From Candidatus Rifleibacteriota bacterium (GTDB lineage Bacteria; Muiribacteriota; Ozemobacteria; Ozemobacterales; Ozemobacteraceae), in assembly GCA_018818125.1 (NCBI GenBank), contig JAHISQ010000112.1, positions 62,001 to 126,000 of the forward strand: a stretch of 64,000 nt of DNA. The letters run 5' to 3'. A program made the position numbers and the translations under genes. This document shows positions 32,865 to 41,817 of the stretch, piece by piece; position 1 is the stretch's first letter, and each line of letters begins with the position of its first letter. The notes beneath the pieces were generated by a model, which was given only the letters and a program-made list of their open reading frames with translations, ran no database searches and had not been told where the DNA came from.

Positions 32865-33677
32865 ATGAAGCATAGCACATTGATTTTGCTGGTAGCTCTG
32901 TTAATGGCTTTTGAGACCTGTTCTATTGCTCAAGAGGTCATGCTGGTCGAGCAGAAGACTGGTCAGATAATTCTTACCAATGATCTGGCAGTTGCTTCTG
33001 GCGCTAAGAGCGTAAAGACCGTGGGAGAGTCTGAGATTATGATTTTTCCAACGCGTTCGCGCAAGTCTGTTGTTCGGCCTCGGGCTGAGCGAATTTTGTC
33101 TGGCATTTTTTCGGGTCGACAGGAAGCTGAAAGCGATATATTGCCGACAGAAGAATCCTATACGCCCTTGATGAAGCAACGACCTGTGAAGCAAAAGGCA
33201 GCCAACACCATTGCCTGGATAAACGAAGGTGGAGCAGTCTATCATGACCCGTTTTTAGAGTGTGCAACTGGTAGCGAGCGGGTCTGGATCGACAATGTTC
33301 AGGATTTATGCGGCCTTGCACCATGTGAAGAATGTTTTATGAAAACCGCGCAAGCTCCAGAGTTTATCAGAAAAGAATCAGGCGGGCTCGATCTTGCTTC
33401 GGCAACCGGACTGCTTTCAAAACAGGAATTCCTGATCTGGGCCAGTGAGCGTTTGCCGCTCAAGAACCCAGGTTTTATTACGACGCAGCGGCTGCTTATC
33501 TACCCGAAAATGGAGATGACCGATAACGGATTGCTTCAGCTTGCCAGAGAAGTTGAGATGGCCTATCGTCGCCATACCTGGCAGGTTATCGAAGTCATAG
33601 CCAAGAAGTCTGAAACCGATACCGGCAGTATTAGCTCGTTTGGCGAAGATAGCGAAAACGGCGACACTGATGAGTGA
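32865..33677 (+). CDS. Secreted protein with an Ada-type metal-binding motif
   Basis: A 270-residue protein from ATG 32865, behind GGAG; an ATG at 32850 is too far from it. A signal peptide (about 1-22) ends before QEVMLVEQ. The middle reads VYHDPFLEC, then LCGLAPCEECFM, the spacing of a YHxxxC...PCxxC metal site as in Ada-type zinc domains and some nuclease tails. The rest has no recognised domain, and the last 25 residues are acidic. The 283-base gap upstream (32582-32864) has only a short GATAAAA/TTTTATC inverted repeat. The stop overlaps rarA by 8 bases. Confidence 0.6.
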   Translation: MKHSTLILLVALLMAFETCSIAQEVMLVEQKTGQIILTNDLAVASGAKSVKTVGESEIMIFPTRSRKSVVRPRAERILSGIFSGRQEAESDILPTEESYTPLMKQRPVKQKAANTIAWINEGGAVYHDPFLECATGSERVWIDNVQDLCGLAPCEECFMKTAQAPEFIRKESGGLDLASATGLLSKQEFLIWASERLPLKNPGFITTQRLLIYPKMEMTDNGLLQLAREVEMAYRRHTWQVIEVIAKKSETDTGSISSFGEDSENGDTDE

Positions 33678-35019
33678 TCTGTTCGATTTTTCTAGTGGCA
33701 ACCTTAAGGTGTCAGAGCCGTATCAGCCCCTTGCTGACCGCATGCGCCCAGAAAAACTCGAAGACATTCTTGGTCAGGAATCCATTCTAGGATCAGGCAA
33801 ACCATTGCGTATGCTTATGCAGGCAGGTTTGAGCGGCTCGATTATTTTGTGGGGCCCGCCTGGTTGCGGTAAGACGACGTTGGCCAGAGTTATGGCGAAG
33901 CATGCTGATGCCGATTTTATTCAGTTGTCGGCAGTAACATCGGGAGTCAAAGACCTTAAGGCAGCTTTTGAGCAGGCTTACGAGCAGCGCCGCAGATTAA
34001 ACCGCAAAACCATGCTGTTTGTCGATGAAATCCACCGCTTCAATAAAGCACAGCAGGACGCATTGCTGCCGCATATCGAGTCTGGTGCTGTCGTTTTTGT
34101 TGGTGCTACCACCGAAAATCCAAGTTTTGAAGTTATTTCGGCACTTTTGTCGCGTTGTCAGGTTTTGATTCTCAAGCCAGTGGCTGTGGAGTCTCTGCTG
34201 ACAATATTGTTACGCGCAATCGACATGGATCGCATAATCAGCAAAGAGCCAAAAATTACAGTCAGTGAGAGCGCTCTAGAACGTATCGCCCAGATGGCGG
34301 CTGGAGATGCCCGAATTGCTTTAAATGTGCTTGAGACCTGTTGTGAAGTAGCCCGTCAACAGCATCCTGAGTCGCCCGAGGTCGATCCTGAACTGGTTGC
34401 CGAAACCTTTCAAAGTAAGATGCTCAGATATGACAAGGGCGGCGAAGAACATTACAACTTGATCTCCGCTTTGCATAAATCTATGCGCGGTTCTGATCCT
34501 GATGCCACTCTTTACTGGCTATATCGCATGATAGAAGGCGGCGAAGACTGTCGCTTTATTTTGCGGCGCATGATCAGATTTGCCTCAGAAGATGTTGGCA
34601 TGGCTGACCCGTTTGCGCTGACTCTTGCCATGTCCGCTGCCCAGGCTTTTGATTTCATCGGTCCGCCTGAGGCTCATCTTTGCATAGCTCAGTTGGCGGT
34701 ATACCTGGCAGCGGCTCCCAAGAGCAATGCCTTGTATAAAGCAGAAAAGCTGGTTAAACAGGCAATCAGAAGCGGCCAGGAGCCATCCGTGCCTTATCAC
34801 CTTAGAAATGCGCCGACCGGGTTGATGCGTGAGCTTGGATACGGTCATGAATACAAATATCCACATGATTTTAAGGGCGGCTTTGTTGATGAAAACTATT
34901 TTCCTGATGGTCTGGAAAATTCCCGATATTATCAACCCAGCGGGCATGGCAAAGAAAAGCAGACCGGTGAACGTTTCAAGACGCTCTGGCCTAAACGCGG
35001 CGGTAGTGGCAAAGACTGA
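33670..35019 (+). CDS. rarA: Replication-associated recombination protein RarA (MgsA)
   Basis: A 449-residue AAA+ ATPase acting at stalled replication forks. Start is ATG 33670 ([10 protein letters not shown]); an upstream in-frame ATG at 33640 lies inside the previous gene. The protein has [18 protein letters not shown], Walker [13 protein letters not shown] (about 61-72), a [11 protein letters not shown] segment, Walker [22 protein letters not shown], sensor 1 [11 protein letters not shown] and arginine finger LLSRC. The C-terminal half carries the tetramerisation region ([26 protein letters not shown]). It overlaps the secreted protein by 8 bases and the HD gene by one. Confidence 0.95.
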   Translation: MSDLFDFSSGNLKVSEPYQPLADRMRPEKLEDILGQESILGSGKPLRMLMQAGLSGSIILWGPPGCGKTTLARVMAKHADADFIQLSAVTSGVKDLKAAFEQAYEQRRRLNRKTMLFVDEIHRFNKAQQDALLPHIESGAVVFVGATTENPSFEVISALLSRCQVLILKPVAVESLLTILLRAIDMDRIISKEPKITVSESALERIAQMAAGDARIALNVLETCCEVARQQHPESPEVDPELVAETFQSKMLRYDKGGEEHYNLISALHKSMRGSDPDATLYWLYRMIEGGEDCRFILRRMIRFASEDVGMADPFALTLAMSAAQAFDFIGPPEAHLCIAQLAVYLAAAPKSNALYKAEKLVKQAIRSGQEPSVPYHLRNAPTGLMRELGYGHEYKYPHDFKGGFVDENYFPDGLENSRYYQPSGHGKEKQTGERFKTLWPKRGGSGKD

Positions 35020-35510
35020 TGCAAGCTATGTTTAAGAACGATAATTTCGTTGTATTGTGGCTCAGAAGGGTTGCATACCGACTCTGGCAGTTTAAGCAGA
35101 CTGTCCTGCCCAGACTTGATCAATCTGAATGGCGCGAGGCTGTGAGAGGCTTTTCTCAACAGCTTCGAGAGCATCTCAATGCTTTGCGTAAGTCAGAAAA
35201 AGCACATATTCTGAGAGTTTATCGTGCGATATGTGCAGACAGTCAGTTTGTCGGAGAGCAGCGCAAGGAAGTGCTGCAACTTGCATTGTTGCACGACATT
35301 GGCAAGGCGATTATTCGATCGAGCGTTGTTTTAAAGGTGGCCCGGGTGTTTCTGCCAATTGGCCGTAATGATCATTGTATAGCAGGTGCAAGACTATTGC
35401 ATCGAAATGGCTTTGATCGTAAACTGGTTCGGCGGGTTCTGCGCCATCACACATTTGAGCATGATGACATTCTTTTACAGAAGTTTCAGCAGATAGATGA
35501 CAGCTGCTGA
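35019..35510 (+). CDS. HD-domain hydrolase
   Basis: A 163-residue protein with a single HD domain: LALLHDIGKAIIRSSV provides the HD pair, and the later HHTFEHDD supplies metal ligands. There is no HD-GYP signature. Small HD proteins hydrolyse nucleotides or nucleotide second messengers; the substrate here is unknown. ATG 35019 overlaps the rarA stop by one base (TGATG), so translation is coupled and a link to replication stress is possible. A promoter for the ferritin gene begins 23 bases downstream. Confidence 0.8.
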   Translation: MQAMFKNDNFVVLWLRRVAYRLWQFKQTVLPRLDQSEWREAVRGFSQQLREHLNALRKSEKAHILRVYRAICADSQFVGEQRKEVLQLALLHDIGKAIIRSSVVLKVARVFLPIGRNDHCIAGARLLHRNGFDRKLVRRVLRHHTFEHDDILLQKFQQIDDSC

Positions 35511-35532
35511 TTTGACCGAACTCAAAATCTTG

Positions 35533-35561
35533 TTGCATAAATGCTATTAAAAGAGTATCTT
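35533..35561 (+). promoter_or_regulatory. Possible promoter for ferritin
   Basis: TTGCAT at 35533-35538, a 17-base spacer and TATCTT at 35556-35561 lie about 27 bases ahead of the ferritin start. No Fur-like palindrome is evident in this gap. Confidence 0.35.
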
Positions 35562-35595
35562 TAGCTATAAATAATTAACAGGAGGAATTTTTTTA

Positions 35596-36120
35596 ATGTT
35601 GGCAAAAAAAATGGAAACAGCCTTGGTTCATCAGGTTTACGAAGAAATGTATTCGTTCTACCTCTATCTTGCTATGGCAGAACATAGCGTTGTCGAAGGC
35701 ATGCCAGGTCTGCGTCACTGGATGCAGAACCAGGCCCTTGAAGAACTCAGTCATGCGGTCAAGTTCATGAATTACATTGCCGGCAAGGGCGGTAAGGTAG
35801 AATTAAAAGCCCTGCAGGCTCCGCCAAAGAGCTGGAAATCTGCCAAGATTATTTTTGAAGAAGCACTTAAGCATGAGCAGCATATTACCAGTTGCATCAA
35901 CAATCTTGTTGATACGGCTCTTTCTCTTAAAGATCATGCTACTGCCAATTTTCTTAACTGGTTTGTAGCTGAACAGGTTGAAGAAGAGGCTAACGCTCAG
36001 GCAATAATCGATATGATAAAACTTACTGGCAGCGCACCCGGCGGTATGTTTATTGTTGACCGCGAATTGGCTGCCAGACCGGCGGCCCTTAATCCGCTAA
36101 ATCCGACTCCAGCTGCCTGA
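35596..36120 (+). CDS. ftnA: Bacterial ferritin (Ftn type)
   Basis: A 174-residue non-haem ferritin. It forms a hollow 24-mer that oxidises and stores iron in the cytoplasm. The four-helix bundle carries ferroxidase ligands in YEEMYSFYLYLAMA, in NQALEELSHAVKFM (ExxH) and in WFVAEQVEEEANAQ. The sequence after AEQ, with no haem-ligand Met in the bacterioferritin position, fits Ftn. A strong GGAGG lies about ten bases upstream. A perfect terminator follows at 36151. Length is normal. Confidence 0.92.
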   Translation: MLAKKMETALVHQVYEEMYSFYLYLAMAEHSVVEGMPGLRHWMQNQALEELSHAVKFMNYIAGKGGKVELKALQAPPKSWKSAKIIFEEALKHEQHITSCINNLVDTALSLKDHATANFLNWFVAEQVEEEANAQAIIDMIKLTGSAPGGMFIVDRELAARPAALNPLNPTPAA

Positions 36121-36150
36121 GCATACAGTCAGAGACCCAGATACAAAAAA

Positions 36151-36175
36151 GCCCCGCCATCCGGCGGGGCTTTTC
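36151..36175. terminator. Strong bidirectional intrinsic terminator
   Basis: A perfect 8-bp GC stem (36151-36158 with 36163-36170) with a 4-base loop is flanked by six A residues on the left and TTTTCT on the right. It ends ferritin transcription (+) and can also end that of the M50 protease (-), whose stop lies 18 bases away. Confidence 0.93.
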
Positions 36176-36187
36176 TAACGCGAAATT

Positions 36188-37015
36188 CTACATGTCACCT
36201 GCTTTGAAGCTCATCAGGTAGGTGCCAATTTCCCGTACCGGGTTACCAAACAACTCATTCAATGCATTGAATGAAGAATTGATGGCTGGTGAAAGAATCA
36301 CTCCCAGTCCACCGATGGCAAACAGGATCAGAAGGAGCATTGGTGCAAGCTCTTCAAACTGTCTGTACTGAAGCCTGTATTTATTCGGTATAAAATAAGA
36401 AGTGATTCGCGAACCGTCCAGAGGCGGTATTGGCAGCAGGTTGAACAGTGCCAGGCTGATATTGATTATTATTATAGTTTCACATAATTTGTAGAGCAAC
36501 AGAACACTTGTTGGTGATAAGGCAAGAACTGATAATGATTCGGCGAGAGCCTTTAATAGCGCGCCGCCAAGAATCGCTAACAAAAAATTCGAAAAAGGTC
36601 CGGCCAGAGCTACTGAAAGCATTGCCCGGCGAGGAACGCGAAAGTTAGCCGGATCGACAATGACTGGCTTGGCCCATCCAAAGCCAGCAAAAAACAACAA
36701 CAGCGTGCCAACAAGTTCGAGATGACGCAACGGATTAAGGCTCAGACGCCCCATGCGCCGTGGTGTCGGGTCGCCAAGAAAATCAGCCATCATGGCGTGC
36801 GAGTATTCGTGAATCGTCAGCGACAACAGAATTACCGGAACCAGAAAGATGTAATAGAATGCCGAGTTTATTAAAGACCCTGTTGTCTGCAATGCCATAC
36901 TGATAACAAAGAGAAAGAGTATCGCACTCCCAATTATCAGGAGTCGATTGAATGATTCTGGCGGCATGCCACCCGGCGGTTTGAATTTATAAATTCTGGT
37001 AAAATTGTTGGGCAA
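36188..37015 (-). CDS. Site-2 protease family (M50) membrane metalloprotease
   Basis: A 275-residue membrane protein with about six helices. The zinc motif is HEYSHAMMADFLGD, followed by the RMGRLSLNPLRH loop, and the second metal motif is NLLPIPPLDGSR. This combination and the short length match the YwhC/SpoIVFB-like M50B group, which cuts within the membrane; targets are unknown. It has no PDZ domain, unlike RseP. The start is TTG 37015, with AGGAG seven bases upstream; it overlaps the end of the tRNA nucleotidyltransferase gene by 29 bases, so the two are coupled. Confidence 0.9.
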   Translation of the reverse strand: MPNNFTRIYKFKPPGGMPPESFNRLLIIGSAILFLFVISMALQTTGSLINSAFYYIFLVPVILLSLTIHEYSHAMMADFLGDPTPRRMGRLSLNPLRHLELVGTLLLFFAGFGWAKPVIVDPANFRVPRRAMLSVALAGPFSNFLLAILGGALLKALAESLSVLALSPTSVLLLYKLCETIIIINISLALFNLLPIPPLDGSRITSYFIPNKYRLQYRQFEELAPMLLLILFAIGGLGVILSPAINSSFNALNELFGNPVREIGTYLMSFKAGDM

Positions 37016-39608
37016 TTTTCATCTCCTCTTCGCACGTAAACTGCGAACCTTTGAGTTTCTGTTCAATTATGTGTTTAAAAATGAGCCGCATGTGAGGTCC
37101 CGGTTTAATGCCTGCTTCGATAAGATCTTTGCCAGAAATGCCACAGTCAATACTGCGCAAATACATAATGAAGTGAAGAATTTTTCTGGCATTGCGTTTG
37201 TCGAGCGAGAACGCCATCAGTGATAGCAGGGTTTCGAGCGATAACTCGTGCAACAGGTTGTAAAGCGTTATGGCATCAGTGTCATCAGTTTTGTTAATGG
37301 CTGTGGGAACTGTTTTTATGGCGGTGAGAGCCTGCAGAATCAAACCTCTTTGGCTGTGGTGTGTTCCGATTGCGTCAAGTATCTTTTCGGCATTGTTGTT
37401 CTTGATTACCGATAATAGACCGGTCCAGAAGATTGCTTCGCTGTCGATTACTTCTTGAAGTGGCTTGAATCTTCTGATCAGGCTTCTGATTAACTTGAAG
37501 CGGCCAGGTAGAATATCTGCATCGACCATTTCCAGGCTGAGATACTTCATCAGACCAGCTGAAAACAGGTCGGCCACGATCTGCTGCGGACGTTCCTCAT
37601 TGAGACAGCGTGATATCTCGGCTCCGATTCGCTTTAAAGATAATTTTTCCGGTGCTTCCCGACTGATTGCCAATTCAAATGCTCTCTGAGTATCCTGCTC
37701 GAGCATAAAGTTAAAGCGTCCGGCAAATCTTATTGCTCGAAACAGACGGGTAGGATCTTCTAAAAAGCTGAATGAATGCAGTATTCTGATGCGTTTGTTG
37801 AGCAGGTCGTTGTAACCGCCAAAAAAGTCTTTCAATTCGAGAAAATGCTCGGGATTTAGCGCAAGTGCCAGCGCGTTAATGGTGAAATCGCGCCGATAAA
37901 GATCGTTTGACAGACCGCTGAATTCAATCTGCGGCAAAGCGCCGGGGTCTGAATAATGCTCGATACGCGCTGAACTGAAATCTACCTTGAGATCTTCGAG
38001 ATAGATTCTGGCTGTGTGAAAACGGTCGAAAACCTTGTACTCGCAGGAAAATTCATGGCTCAACGCTGCGGCAAACGGCATCGCATCGCCGATTACTACA
38101 ATGTCGATATCGAAGTTCTGGCGTTCGAGAAGTAAATCACGGACAAACCCACCAACCGCAAATGCGTTTACACCTTTCTGCTCGGCAAAACGTCCGATAC
38201 GATGGAGAAGATGATAGATGCGCAGTGAGAAAACCCGTTTTAATAGTTTTTCAAGTTCCCCGGGAGCTGGCAGGTTGGCTTGTTCAGCCAATGGCAAAAA
38301 GTCGTGTGGCAGTGGCAGATAATCAGGCAAGGCTCGCAAAAGCTCATGGGTAGTTATTATGCCAACTACGTCTTTTCCCTGAACGACTGGCAGGCGGGTC
38401 AGGTTGTAGCGCACCATAAGGTTTTTAAGGACCCTTACGGGTGTCGTCGGGCTAATGATTGGTGTACTTGTTGGTATATAAGGCCCAATCTCTGAATCGA
38501 GAAGATTCATTTGTAGAGCTCGATCAAGATCGCGGCGAGTTACTATGCCCGAGAACTCGCAATTTTGCATGACAATAAGTGACATGATGTTGAACTTAAG
38601 CATGGTATCAAAAGCGTTGCGTACACTTGCGTGCCAGTCTATGCATTGAGGCGAAGCTGACATTATATCGCCGGCTGTCAGGTCCGGCTGCAAATTTTGC
38701 TCAAGACAGTGCAGAGCGCGACTGCGATTTTGCTCGTGCCCTGCGCCCGAAAACTGAAAATAGACCCAGTTTCGTAGCCGGTTCGGGCGAAAATCTGCAA
38801 AAATTTCGCGAAAGTCGATTTGCGAGATGCTGCTTCTGCACCAGATTCTGGTAAAATTGCCAAAGGTCAGCATAATCAAGAGTATTGGCGGCGAAGTATC
38901 TGACCAGATGGCGTCTATGACCGGTTCAATGTCCTGAATCTGATTGGCCGCACGCACTGCAATCAGTGTTATCGGCCAGTAACCTGGCTGGATGTCTTCG
39001 ATATTCTTGAGCATGTGGTGGTAAAGGCTGGTTTGACCTTCATGCATGCCAAGTACGACAGTGTTGGCAATTCTGCCAGGTGGCATTGTCTGGCGATCAA
39101 GAAAGGCGATTGCCTTGTGGTCTTCAGGTTTAATTTTGCCCGATAACCCCGCCCAGGTTTTTTCGGTAACTGCAAGGCGAAATAATTGCATGTCTTCACT
39201 GGTAAAATGTGTATGGCTGTCGCAAAGCCTGTTGACAAGCCATGCAGTCAAGCTCATCGAATCGCAAGATTCGGTTTCGACGGCAAACGGCAGGGTGGCT
39301 GATCGTTCGGCGACCAGAATAATTCGTGGCGATACCTTGCTGATGGCTTCGATAAATTCCTGGTTTTGTCGCAGATGCGTTATTCCAACCAGATAGACAG
39401 TCTTTAAGGCAGCGAAGTCGATCTGGTCGAATTTAATGGTTTTGAACCAGTCGAGGCGGCGGGCTGTTTCCCAGGCGTTTTGCCTGAATCTTACCGGATG
39501 CAGAATTTTGGCATCTGGTTGCCTGAGCAGCAGGCAACGGACTGCACCAAGATGGTCAAGGTCAGCACTGTGCGGAAAGACGATAAGTTTATTCGGGCAT
39601 TGTTTCAT
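36987..39608 (-). CDS. cca: tRNA nucleotidyltransferase (CCA/A-adding) fused to DHH-like and CBS domains
   Basis: An 873-residue multidomain protein. Residues about 1-300 form a DHH-phosphoesterase-like region (HSADLDHLGAV). A pair of CBS domains spans about 310-435 (TAGDIMSASPQ; VVGIITTHELLR). The class II nucleotidyltransferase starts near 470, with GGFVRDLLL, catalytic NFDIDIVVIGD and RRDFTINALALAL. The RNA-binding part (DLFSAGLMKYL...) fills the end. The enzyme adds A or CCA to tRNA 3' ends. The same fusion is known in several phyla. Here the DHH part keeps H..DxD but lacks the later Asp and DHH motifs, so it is probably not a phosphoesterase. Whether it adds C or only A is unknown; a second enzyme may exist elsewhere. 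Confidence 0.9.
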   Translation of the reverse strand: MKQCPNKLIVFPHSADLDHLGAVRCLLLRQPDAKILHPVRFRQNAWETARRLDWFKTIKFDQIDFAALKTVYLVGITHLRQNQEFIEAISKVSPRIILVAERSATLPFAVETESCDSMSLTAWLVNRLCDSHTHFTSEDMQLFRLAVTEKTWAGLSGKIKPEDHKAIAFLDRQTMPPGRIANTVVLGMHEGQTSLYHHMLKNIEDIQPGYWPITLIAVRAANQIQDIEPVIDAIWSDTSPPILLIMLTFGNFTRIWCRSSISQIDFREIFADFRPNRLRNWVYFQFSGAGHEQNRSRALHCLEQNLQPDLTAGDIMSASPQCIDWHASVRNAFDTMLKFNIMSLIVMQNCEFSGIVTRRDLDRALQMNLLDSEIGPYIPTSTPIISPTTPVRVLKNLMVRYNLTRLPVVQGKDVVGIITTHELLRALPDYLPLPHDFLPLAEQANLPAPGELEKLLKRVFSLRIYHLLHRIGRFAEQKGVNAFAVGGFVRDLLLERQNFDIDIVVIGDAMPFAAALSHEFSCEYKVFDRFHTARIYLEDLKVDFSSARIEHYSDPGALPQIEFSGLSNDLYRRDFTINALALALNPEHFLELKDFFGGYNDLLNKRIRILHSFSFLEDPTRLFRAIRFAGRFNFMLEQDTQRAFELAISREAPEKLSLKRIGAEISRCLNEERPQQIVADLFSAGLMKYLSLEMVDADILPGRFKLIRSLIRRFKPLQEVIDSEAIFWTGLLSVIKNNNAEKILDAIGTHHSQRGLILQALTAIKTVPTAINKTDDTDAITLYNLLHELSLETLLSLMAFSLDKRNARKILHFIMYLRSIDCGISGKDLIEAGIKPGPHMRLIFKHIIEQKLKGSQFTCEEEMKIAQQFYQNL

Positions 39609-39621
39609 AATGGCTTAGCGC

Positions 39622-41817
39622 CTATTTGTTGATGCCTTCGCGCTTGAGTATTTCGAAAAATATTTTAACAATTTCTGGGTCTAGCTGGTTGCCAGCAGCG
39701 TTTTTCATTTCCTGTTTGACGAATTCAAACGGAAAAGCTTTTCGATAAGGCCGATCGGCAATCATCGCATCGTAAGTGTCGGCGACCGCCAGAATTCTGG
39801 CGCCAAGCGGGATCTGGTCGCCCCTCAATCCGAGCGGGTAGCCGGTTCCATCATATCTCTCGTGATGGTATAAAGTCAGCGGCGCAATATCTTTGAGCAT
39901 TTCAACGCGTTCCATTATGCTGGCACCATACTCGGGATGCCGCTGCATTTCTTCAATCTCTTCTGAGGTAAGCTGCTCCTGTTTAGACAAAATGACATCT
40001 TTGATGCCGATTTTGCCAATATCGTGCAGCAGGCCGGCATAGCGAACCGTTTCCAGGTCATCTTCGCTCAGTCCGAGCTCAATCCCTATTTTAACCGCAT
40101 ACTCCATTACCTTCGTACTGTGCCCGTGAGTATATGAGTCTTTAGCTTCTATTGCTGCTGCCAGCGCCATTACCATTGAGAGGTATTGGCGCTTCATTTC
40201 GGCGTAGAGCTGGGCGTTTTCGATAGCTATACTGGCCTGCGAAGCAAAGGTTGACAGTAGATCAATTTCGTCCTGCGAGAAGTCTCGGGGTTTGCTGGTA
40301 TAAATGGTGATAACTCCGATGGGTCTGCCGCGCTGCATTATTGGCACAGCAAGCAGGCCGGCAAGTTTTTCGCGCTTAATGAGAGTGGTGTATTTAGTGC
40401 GCGGATCTTTGCGGGCGTCGACGACAGAAATTGGTAGCCGCTGAGAAAAACAGCTGCCAATAATACCTTCACCTACTTTAATTGCCGTTGATGACAGAAA
40501 TGATTTTGACAAGCCACGTGAAGCTCTTACTTCGAGCAGTCCGCCGGTTGTATCAAGCAGCCTGAGTTCACAACGCAGTGCGTTCATCATTTCCATTGAG
40601 AAGTTGACGATTGAGTCAAGAACCTCGTCGAGCACGAGAGTAGAGGTGATTGATTGTGAAATTTCGAACAGCACGGAAATCTCGTCGATGCGGCGTTCGA
40701 GATAAAGTCTGATTTTAACGTTCTCGATCGCGGTTGAGAGCAGGTTTGAGAGTGTTGTAAAAGTTCGCAGATGTTCGCGGTTAAAGGCTTTTTGTCTGGT
40801 TGCCGAAAGGTTGATCAGTCCGATGTTTTTGCCCTGAACGGTGAGTGGCACGGTCATGAATGACTGTATTTTGCGCCTGAACACCTTGTCCATACTCATG
40901 GTGTTTTGCCCGGGCAAAAACAGCTGTTGGCAGCGGGTTATGCGTATCGGCTTACCTCTTATCTTGAGACTGATGTCGTCGATGTGCCCGGTCAGGCTGT
41001 CAAGACTGGCCGGAGCCAGAGGTAGTCGCGAAACAAAATAGCGTGTTTCTTCGTCGTCTTTGAACAGGCAGACAATGCCGAGGTCGTGCTCGATCAGTTG
41101 AGCCAGATACTCAAAAGACAGGCCAATCAAGCCCTCAAGGGTTTGCACCGACGAAAAACGCTTGGCCAGGACATTGAGTTTTTCCATCTCGCGAATACGG
41201 TCTTCACGCTCTTGTAGCAGGCCGCTGTGTTCAATTTTCATGGCGGAAAGATTGGCAAAAACAGTGGCTTCTTCGAGGTCGTTAACATTGAATGCCAGAT
41301 CATGCGAGGTGTTGCCAACAACCATAAGGCCAACACATTGTGTATTTGTGGTAAGTGGAATAATTATGGCAGACTTGAATGGCGCATCCTTGAACAGAGG
41401 GTCATGCATCTCGCCGCTGTACAAAAGCCGTTGTCGGCAGGAAAAAGCGTTGCGCAACAGCAGCGCTTCCCCGCTGAGAGCTTCTTCGTTGCCTTCCTGG
41501 TCAGTAGAACAGGGGGCAAAGCCAAATTCTTCTTCTGAATTCATAATGGTACGCCGGTCGAGACATCTGATCAGGTTCGGGCGCGTGCGCCTTGTGCCAC
41601 TGAAGGCCTTGAAGCAAAGTTCAAAGGTTGAGTGGTCGAGCAGCATAAAATAGACTTCATCGGCTTTGATAGCTTCTCTTGTCGATTTAGCCATGTTTTT
41701 GAGCAATTCAGTCAGGTCAATACCCGACGAAAGCGCCATTGATATGTCTGAAAGTCTCGAAAGACGTTCAAAGGTAAGTTCAGTAGGGTTTGTTGCTCTT
41801 GCTTTCCTATTTGGCAT
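39622..41817 (-). CDS. Multi-GAF HD-GYP phosphodiesterase
   Basis: A 731-residue soluble protein: GAF domains at about 25-190, 215-370 and 385-540, then an HD-GYP domain at about 555-720. The last has LLHDIGKIGIKDVIL, HPEYGASIME, HHERYDGTGYP and ADTYDAMIADRPYRKA, all catalytic HD-GYP features. Such enzymes degrade cyclic di-GMP to GMP. There is no membrane segment, so GAF ligands would be cytoplasmic small molecules. The gene overlaps the end of the diguanylate cyclase gene by 11 bases and is followed after 13 bases by the cca fusion. Opposing enzymes in one transcript suggest fine control of the messenger. Confidence 0.92.
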   Translation of the reverse strand: MPNRKARATNPTELTFERLSRLSDISMALSSGIDLTELLKNMAKSTREAIKADEVYFMLLDHSTFELCFKAFSGTRRTRPNLIRCLDRRTIMNSEEEFGFAPCSTDQEGNEEALSGEALLLRNAFSCRQRLLYSGEMHDPLFKDAPFKSAIIIPLTTNTQCVGLMVVGNTSHDLAFNVNDLEEATVFANLSAMKIEHSGLLQEREDRIREMEKLNVLAKRFSSVQTLEGLIGLSFEYLAQLIEHDLGIVCLFKDDEETRYFVSRLPLAPASLDSLTGHIDDISLKIRGKPIRITRCQQLFLPGQNTMSMDKVFRRKIQSFMTVPLTVQGKNIGLINLSATRQKAFNREHLRTFTTLSNLLSTAIENVKIRLYLERRIDEISVLFEISQSITSTLVLDEVLDSIVNFSMEMMNALRCELRLLDTTGGLLEVRASRGLSKSFLSSTAIKVGEGIIGSCFSQRLPISVVDARKDPRTKYTTLIKREKLAGLLAVPIMQRGRPIGVITIYTSKPRDFSQDEIDLLSTFASQASIAIENAQLYAEMKRQYLSMVMALAAAIEAKDSYTHGHSTKVMEYAVKIGIELGLSEDDLETVRYAGLLHDIGKIGIKDVILSKQEQLTSEEIEEMQRHPEYGASIMERVEMLKDIAPLTLYHHERYDGTGYPLGLRGDQIPLGARILAVADTYDAMIADRPYRKAFPFEFVKQEMKNAAGNQLDPEIVKIFFEILKREGINK

